Of a stretch of 64,000 nt of DNA, positions 57,401-64,000 are shown in pieces. Positions within the stretch are counted from its first letter, which is position 1, and every line of letters starts with the position of its first letter. The position numbers and the translations under genes are program-made. The notes under the pieces were generated by a model. It was given only the letters and a program-made list of their open reading frames with translations. It ran no database searches and was not told the origin of the DNA. Origin of the DNA: Gnetum montanum (Eukaryota > Streptophyta > Gnetopsida > Gnetales > Gnetaceae); NCBI GenBank assembly GCA_015680685.1, contig MNCI01001419.1:94997-158996 (forward strand), read 5' to 3'.

Positions 57401-58000
57401 TTTGGTGGTCCAACTCTTGTGGCATCTCTTAACTGAGAAGATATGTGAGAATACCATTGTACACTTTAGGCTCAGTGGAAAATTATTTAGTTATAGCCTC
57501 AACAAAGAGCAATTCATTAGAAAATAGATTAGACAATGGACTATCCTACTCTTTATTATCTGATCACAACCAAGACAAGTGATCAATGACCACATTCCCA
57601 GTTTCCTTTTGATCTACCATCATAAGATCAAATTCCTATAAGATCACTAGCCACCATAGGACATGGGGGCTTGCCATTGATTTGTTCATGAGAAAGAAAA
57701 TTACACTATGGTTCGTATGCACAAAAACTTTGTACCCAAGCACATAGTGCCTAGACTTTTTCACAGTAAACACTATTGCCATCAATTCGTTTTCTATGGT
57801 GGTGTAATTCAATTATGCATCCATAATGCTTTAGCTTGCATAGTGGATGAAATATGGATGTTTCTTGTTGTCCAATTGCATAAGTAAAACTCCCAAGGCA
57901 TAATTTGATGCATTCATCATAACATAAAATGGTTTGGACCAATCAAGTGCTAACAAAATTTATATTTCTACAAGTTTCTCCTTTAGTTGTTGGAATGCTT
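57401..58000 (-). pseudogene. RNase H of element E
   Basis: Minus-strand frames show a recognisable MMNASNYALGVLLMQLDNKKHPYF block (about 57930-57860), where the first catalytic Asp reads Asn, then an IENELMAIVFTVKK block (about 57795-57755) and VHTNHSVIFLMNKSMASPH (about 57720-57670). Frames shift often. Confidence 0.65.
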
Positions 58001-58870
58001 TTTCACATTCCTTGATCCAAAAAAATGAAACATATTTCTTTGTTAGCTTAAACAATAGTTTTACAATATTAGAAAAATTCTCTATGAATTGTTCGTAGTA
58101 GCTATTATGTCTAAGAAATGACTAAACATCTTTGATAGTTTTTGGTTAGCAGGTAATTCCTAAGATGATCCTTATTTTTTCAAGCTTGATGTTAATTCTT
58201 ACTTGTGAGTTTTTGTTCCCTAATACCATTCCCTCCTAGACTATTAGATGACTCTTTTGTTAGTTAAGTTGTAGATTCATTTTCACACATATTTTTAGTA
58301 CTTGATCAAGGAGTCCAAGGCTTGCCCAAATGTAGTTCCATAGGTGAAGAAGTCATCCATGAAGACTTTCACACTACTATCAATTTGCTACTAAAAAATG
58401 CTTAAGACTAGGCATTGGAAGGTGATAGGAGGATTGCATAGACTAAAAGTCATCTTGTGATATGTAAAAGTCCCCCAGGGGCTTGTGAATGTTGTTTTGG
58501 CCTAGTCCTTTAGCATGATTTGGTTTTGGTTATAGCCACTATAATCATCCAAAAAATTGTAATAGAAATGCCTAGATATGGTATCTAACACCTGACCAAC
58601 AAGTGGTAATCCAAAATGATCCTTGAATGTTCCCATATTCAATAGTCAAAAATTGATGTAGACGCGCCACTTGCTACCTTTCTTAGGCATAATCACAAGT
58701 GGACTAACCCACTCACTATCTGCAATGGAATAGATAAAACCCACCTTGAGGATTTGTTCAATTTCGTCTTTGACTATCTTTTTCAATTTGGGGTTTAACT
58801 GCCTCTATGGCTGCCTCTTTGGCTTCATGGCCAAATTAGTGTAGATGTGATGCTGGCATATTCTAGGATC
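58001..58870 (-). pseudogene. Reverse transcriptase of element E
   Basis: The minus strand reads KWRVYINF, NMGTFKDHFGLPLVGQVLDTISRHFYYNFLDDYSGYNQNQI (about 58640-58530), TFTSPWGTFTYHKMTFSLCNPPITFQCLVLSIF, VFMDDFFTYGTTFGQALDSL with the M-D-D catalytic pair (about 58369-58320), and DVXSFLRHNSYYEQFIENFSNI. A close relative of the RT of A, without the 1 bp loss that A has. Confidence 0.8.
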
Positions 58871-59477
58871 AATCCTTGTGAGTTTAGGAAACGACAAAGC
58901 AAAGGCTACTAACCATTTTTAAACCAAATTCAATAGCATCTATATCTATTTTGAAGCAATATTTGCATTGATTATTACCAACTTCCCATTTTCTAAGAAT
59001 GCATATTCCATGCTAGAAGATAGAGTTTTTAATTTAAAGGGCTTTTGCTTGAAATTTTCAGGAATTTTCAACTCTCCCCAATAGGTGTCATCATTTGTAT
59101 TATTAGAGAGTTGGTGATGAACATGCTCTAGTTCATCAATACCTATGACATAAGTACATGTCAGGCTCTAAGTAAGCTCCATGCAAATTGTGATGCTTTT
59201 AGAATCAACGATTAACCACTAGGCATCATCTTGTTTTGTGGATGCTACGTACAAACACCTTTGAATATATGCTTCTAGTGCATACTACCTACATGTGGAA
59301 ATGGATGCCCATTTAATAGACCAATGTTTCTATATGCAATTGCACCCTATATCACTATACATGATGCGTTGAATTTGCTTCTTCTTTATCTTCCCAAATG
59401 CATGTGCCTTAGATATTTCTAGGAAAAGATCTCTAGTGCTCATTTTTGCATCAATGATGCTTAGCGATGCCCTTCCA
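58871..59477 (-). pseudogene. Protease C-terminus and linker of element E
   Basis: The minus strand begins GRASLSIIDAKMSTRDLFLEISKAHAFGKIKKKQIQRIMYSDIGCNC directly at the LTR junction, matching GRAWLSMMDARLG and the following residues in A (14926-15080). The D-S-G active-site half is absent. Confidence 0.75.
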
Positions 59478-60249
59478 TGGACCTATAGTTCTCTAGGAAG
59501 TAAACTGGGCATTGAGAACATTCATTATCTTCCCAACTACACCTATGAAGCTCAAGGAAATGGTTTAAGTGTAATCGAGGCACATGATTTTTATCATTTT
59601 ATATTTTATGATTTTAGTTCTTAAAATAAAAAGGATAAAGAATAAAGAAATTTATTGTCTACTTTTAATCTAATTGGCTAACTATTTTTCAACTAGTGCT
59701 AACATAAGTATCTAATCCCACCTTCTATGCACATCCTAAACATGTATAACACTACTAGGTTACCAAATGTTAAGCATTGCTTAGATTACTAAATGTCATA
59801 CGCATGCTTGAAGTGGTTGTACTTATGTGCTTAATTGATTTCTATTTAATTGATCTAGCTTACTTTAGCTTAATTACTTAGAAGCATTAAAAAAATTACA
59901 CATCAAATGCATGAATAAAATATTTATGCTAGCTAAGGTGCTACAAGGTTTAGTCAGAAATCTCATCTTTATTATTGCACACACTGTCGTGCTCAGGTAC
60001 AATAGTGCTCGAATAAAGATACATACACTCAATGACTCTTACTATAGGAACTTTGAAAAATATTCTAAATCTAGAGAAAACAAGTTGCAAGAGCTCTTTT
60101 ATGTTATGAAAAATGTATGACCAAACCATGTGGCCAAGTGTTATATTTATAGGTTGGCATATATTTCGTGATATTGGATATCTAACATTGCTTCTTGGGC
60201 CTTGATATCGGATACCCAATATTGAAGCACAACCAATTAAGATTCATCA
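59478..60249 (-). repeat. 5' LTR of element E, 3' end lost
   Basis: Matches 53435-54217 closely but stops at CTAGAGAACTATAGG, about 80-90 bp before the LTR end, and is joined there to protease sequence. U3 start GATTCATCA (reverse of TGATGAATC) at 60241-60249. Confidence 0.8.
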
Positions 60250-60254
60250 ATGAC

Positions 60255-60880
60255 AATGGTATAATTTGTTACTATAATAGCTTTTGCCCAATGTGTATAA
60301 TAGTCAACTATAATAATGATGATGGCTTTCTTGCTAAACATGGGTGCAATGGGGTTTATAACATTAATTTATCATAGGACCAATAATTCCGATGACTAAA
60401 TCCATTATTGTGATTCTTCAAAATGTGTTGCAACCCCACCATCATGTTGACAACACTCACAACATCATGCCAAATGATGAGTTTCCTTACAGAGATTTGG
60501 TGAAAAGTACCTCAGCTATAAGGATCTTTATGACTATGTGTCTTACTACATAGTGATCCCTGTAAGGCCCTTTTTACATGTCTTGGAGAGCTTTTTACAA
60601 GTTTTCTTTAGGTACAAATCATTGAACTAAGCCATCAACATAAATTTTATAAAGGTTATTTTCTCCATAAAACATTTCACCTAATGTAGGAATTGTTATT
60701 TCATGTGCTTGTTCCACTTAAAATTAACCTCCTACATTGTCACATAAGCAAGGTAGTTAGCAAACCATGGCTTGTCTACAAATGGTGAAATCATTGTGGC
60801 TTTGTGCATACTAGCTCATCTAGAAATTTATCTAAAAGAGGCTTTTCATCAACCTCTTTTTCCTTATCAATAGTGCTAAA
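60255..60880 (-). pseudogene. Integrase of copy F, proximal half
   Basis: The minus strand shows PYRDHYVVRHIVIKI (zinc-domain region, about 60565-60520), then a core beginning with a YTHWAKAI-like block just before the ATGAC target site. Homologous to E at 56940-57330. The continuation lies at 53347 and below. Confidence 0.6.
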
Positions 60881-60969
60881 TTATGATCAATGAGGATGCC
60901 CAATATTTCACCATAAAATCTACAAGCATTATGATAGATCATGTTGTAATTCATGGGCAGGATTAGCAT

Positions 60970-61684
60970 TATTGCCTAGGGATTTAACTAATAATTGTGT
61001 GTCTTTGTCTTCTCACTTGCATTAGTAGAAGCTCTATTGCATATAGTTTAGTCCGAGGTAAGGTGTATGATTATGATGTTGTTTGGCTATTGATTAAACT
61101 AAGTAAAATTATATAAATTATTTAGTTAAATTAATATATGATAAAGTAAACTCTATGGTATCCTTGGGTGATGAGTATTCATTCCTAACCTTTTGTACAC
61201 ATTATAAGCACATGTACCAATTGTTGTGATTACAAAATGCTATACTATTGGTAAAATCAAAGAATAATATTGCTAGGATTACAAATCAATTATGTGTTTA
61301 TGATCAAAGCTATTGATGTTAATTTTGCAATGATTATCATTTATGAAAATGTCAATTACTAAGCTAAAATATAGGAAAAGCACATGCAATGTAACTAAAT
61401 ATATTTAAGTCAAAGTGGTGTAATGGAATGAAATTAATCTAGATCTTTGTTATCATTCATGAAATATGTTTAGGTACATCCTACTAGAATAAAGACTCTA
61501 GAAGATAAATTCACAATCATTAGTATTGATATTTACTAGCTGTTACTAAAAATTGAGAAATGAAGCTACACGAGTCTAGCTATATACCACATTAATGATG
61601 TTATAAATGTGATAGGTGAGAAGTATATATAGGAATTTATTATGACTATGAATTTGTATCTACCAACCATAAAACTATTCATCA
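60970..61684 (-). repeat. LTR-like sequence, probably a solo LTR
   Basis: The minus strand starts TGATGAATAG at 61684 and carries the family's middle blocks (GAATACTCATCACCC near 61165, the AATAAAGACTC region near 61490). The region 5' of it lacks a polypurine tract, so it is not obviously a 3' LTR. The lower boundary is uncertain. Confidence 0.45.
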
Positions 61685-62045
61685 GTGGTGGATAATGTAT
61701 CAACATATATCATTGGACCTTCCTCTCCTACAAAAATTAGTCTATTACCAAAGCTTTTGGTTATAATATCAAATCCTTTTTCTACTTTAAGTTTGATAAT
61801 AGATTTTGAAAATGATGTAAATGTTATTAAGATTGGAATAATCCTCCCTATAAATAATTAAATTGTTTTCTTGATTTTTCAAAAAATTTATTGTAAGACA
61901 ATAAATCTAAGTGGATAACACTAGAATTGAAAAGGTATTCATTTTTAGATTTCATTTTTGTTGTGATTTCTACTTAATCATTAAGCATGTGATGTACTCT
62001 AATATTTTTTTTCTTAGAATCATTTTTTTAGGTCCAACACCTCTT

Positions 62046-62212
62046 CTATAATATATATTTGCTTAGTAGTAAGGCTTGATTTAGAAGCTCCAAGTTATGG
62101 ATTTGATTCTAGTGGGAAATCTGAAGTTATAATTTTCTAATTAAACTATGTCTTGGGAGTAAGTATTGACAAAAAGTGTTTTGAGTTATGACACCACCTA
62201 TAATATATATTT
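62046..62212 (+). repeat. SINE with perfect 15 bp target duplication
   Basis: The insert 62061-62197 (137 bp) is flanked by CTATAATATATATTT at 62046-62060 and 62198-62212. Head CTTAGTAGTAAGGCTTG (A-box-like) and GGATTTGATTCTAG (B-box-like) spaced as in a tRNA, with no ORF. Intact target sites indicate a relatively recent insertion for this region. Confidence 0.75.
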
Positions 62213-62348
62213 TTAATTAAATAAAAAATTAAGTAATAAAATTAAAGATAATAATCTAATAATCAAGAAAATATTAATAGGAATTGAGTAGCTAGTATAA
62301 TGTCTTGTTATACAAATGGTTGCTATTTTAAGTTACACATCATAATAA

Positions 62349-62465
62349 TGAAGTGTTAGCCTACTGGTAAGACTCCTCATTTGGAAGCTTGAAATTATAA
62401 GTTCAATTTTAATAAATAATGTATCATGTTGGTAAATATTTTGAGGTGTACCTTTATTACAATTA
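62349..62465 (+). repeat. SINE-like repeat
   Basis: Head TAGCCTACTGGTAAGACTCC and AAGTTCAATTTTAAT, similar in order to the SINE at 62061 and to 9130-9333 (reverse). No clear target duplication. Confidence 0.45.
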
Positions 62466-63184
62466 TTTCAAGGTTCCAATGTTCTCCCCTAAATTATTTT
62501 AGAGTCAAATATGTTAGAGTAAGTTAATGAATTAGATTGTCATAAATTAACATCTCAAAAACAAGCATAGTTTAATGGATCAAAAATGATTTTCATTACA
62601 GAAACTGAAACTGAGATATATTATTATGATTGAATACCTATAGGATCTATTAGGAAAATTTTATATACATCTCATAGTAATTTAGCATAGATTCAATGAA
62701 ATGTCCAATTATGATGGCATGCATTTGAAACAAATAATATAAAGTAGTCAAGAAGAATATGTTGCTCATCTTCAAGGTAAGTAAAGATGTAAAGTCTATA
62801 AGTACACTCCTCTCTAAAAATGTTTATTCATCTTCTTATTTCTATTCATAGTTGATGCAAGCATAATTTTTACTTGTTACATATCATAGCCTTAAAGGGA
62901 TTTTATTTAAAAGATAAATTGCTTCATCTATTAACTAATTACCTCAAGTAAGTTAAAATCTCCTTATCCTATCTTGATCTAAATAAGTCCTATATAGAAA
63001 TCTTACTATAATTAATTTATGAATACAATTATAATTGGCATGTACCTCATCAAAATTGATGTCCTACTTCTGAAGCCAATCTATGCCTTAATGAAACCAT
63101 CCTTTTATATGAAATTTTCTAGAGTTGTGTTTGAAAAACTAATGACATTAATGTTTCTAAATATGTGATGGTAGGAAATCAATT

Positions 63185-63341
63185 ATTGGGACCACCACTT
63201 CGAGTGGTGGCAAGATGTTTATTTCTTATGTCATAAGACTTATGTTTGAGTCTAGGCGTAGTCACTTGAAAGAGGTTGGGCTTTCATCCATTCACTAGTT
63301 TTTCCAAGAACTTACCTTGGCAGGATGAGCATTAAGCCTTT
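63185..63341 (+). repeat. SINE-like repeat, family X
   Basis: ACCACCACTTCGAGTGGTGG (a palindromic head), GGCAAGATG, TGTTTGAGTCTAGGCGTAG (B-box-like), body as in 52565-52735. Ends against an LTR end at 63342. Confidence 0.55.
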
Positions 63342-63628
63342 GTGATGAGTGGTGGAGTATCCAACACCCATCCATATGAGATATGGGTGTCCATGCACAA
63401 TCCAAGTTGAACTCGACAGATAAGGTAATGTGATTATAAAAATAATTAGTTAGCATTCATGATTATTGTCTTCCCATGTGAGCTAGTAAAATCAATGTGT
63501 ATGGTTTAATTCATGACGAGGTATTTGATATTGATGTTGTATTGTCCATTATGTTCCTAATCCACTTGAAGTGAAGGTAAAAGTTTCTAAATCTAAGTAA
63601 TACTAAAAAAAATCTAAACTAGCCTATG
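63342..63628 (-). repeat. LTR fragment of Athila-like family
   Basis: The minus strand ends GTTCAACTTGGATTGTGCATG..CCACTCATCA, matching the LTR C end (ATTCAACCGGATTGTGCATGAATG..GCTCATCA). Interrupted at 63628 by a second LTR. Confidence 0.6.
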
Positions 63629-64000
63629 TGATGAGTAGCTGGTCCTAATCTTCTAGTCATACCTTGGACTTTGTGCAACTACTACTGGGATTACCAAGTA
63701 CATCACTACTGGGCATACCAAGTGATAGTACTATTAGGTTACCAAGTAGTTGCACTTATGTGCTTGAGATTAGTTGTACTCATTCTGCTTAATTATATTA
63801 AAAGTAAATTGCATGTAATTGTGAACATTAACTATGAAAATAGTAAATAGTAAACTAATTAAAAATAGAAATAAAACTCAATGTTACTGCAATGATGTAG
63901 ATTAATTTTAATCTTTATTTCTGGTCATGCAAAGCATCCAAGTACATCATACTCGAATAAAGATTTTGCTTAATTACAAAACATCACACTGAAGGCATAC
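63629..64000 (-). repeat. Second LTR, runs off the window
   Basis: The minus strand ends CCAGCTACTCATCA at 63629 and contains the GGTAACCTAATAG and CTTGGTAATCCCAG blocks and an AATCTTTATTCGAG region typical of this family. It probably inserted into the adjacent LTR fragment. Its start lies beyond 64000. Confidence 0.6.

Larger units (their letters stand above)
53348..60249 (-). mobile_element. Element E: gag-less Athila-like element
   Basis: A 6.9 kb minus-strand element in the integrase of copy F, with perfect target duplication ATGAC (53343-53347 and 60250-60254). On its own strand: 5' LTR (60249-59478, shortened), end of protease, RT, RNase H, integrase, internal polypurine tract, spacer, polypurine tract, 3' LTR (54217-53348). 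PBS and gag are missing: the LTR passes directly into the protease C-terminus. Confidence 0.85.

Noticed and set aside
59478-59497. PBS TGGAAGGGCATCGC next to the 5' LTR of E
   Set aside because: It starts with TGG like a PBS, but alignment shows it is protease coding sequence (GRAxLS); the true PBS is deleted.

Overview
This is nuclear plant DNA: AT-rich, almost entirely nested and decayed retroelements, with remnants of two host genes. Gene families (JAZ/TIFY, alpha-amylase), Ty3/Athila-like elements with an Asp-tRNA-type primer site, and the very high load of old nested copies fit a large seed-plant genome. I suspect a gymnosperm but cannot prove it from this window. Most in-frame stops look like C-to-T changes (CAG/CAA/CGA to stop), as expected of long-methylated repeats.

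Layout. 1-1780: 3' tail and 3' LTR of an Athila-like element (copy Z). 1781-5540: chromodomain Ty3 element whose RT/RNase H core is missing, with its 3' LTR. 5541-9670: unassigned DNA holding an alpha-amylase pseudogene (7254-7662) and two SINE-like copies. 9670-10022: LINE RT fragment. 10023-24899: a second chromovirus (5' LTR plus gag), split in mid-gag by element A (11286-24494), a 13.2 kb Athila-like element with LTRs, PBS, gag, PR, RT, RNase H, IN and an extra 3.2 kb coiled-coil ORF before the 3' LTR. 24900-28260: truncated relative B (LTR, gag, spacer), carrying a 431 bp LINE fragment. 28262-28737 and 36097-37040: a Ty1/copia element split by C (28738-36096), a gag-only Athila-like derivative with a perfect target duplication. 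37041-38559: exons of a JAZ (TIFY) gene. 38576-45535: a GC-rich LINE on the minus strand with a 16 bp target duplication, itself interrupted by a 1.3 kb promoter/LTR-like segment between 223 bp direct repeats. 45552-49184: unassigned. 49185-50625: a second 5'-truncated LINE, plus strand. 50640-64000: minus-strand Athila-like copies, with pol-only element E (53348-60249) inserted in the integrase of F, and further LTR and SINE fragments.

Relationships. Z, A, B, C, E and F belong to one Athila-like superfamily. They share LTR ends (TGATGAAG...CATCA), a 3' polypurine tract and a second, internal polypurine tract downstream of the coding region. They have specialised or decayed differently: A has everything plus the extra ORF, C keeps gag but no pol, and E keeps pol but no gag. 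The strongest candidate for something undescribed is the extra ORF of A, which starts directly behind a splice-acceptor-like site and is partly preserved in a second copy (Z).
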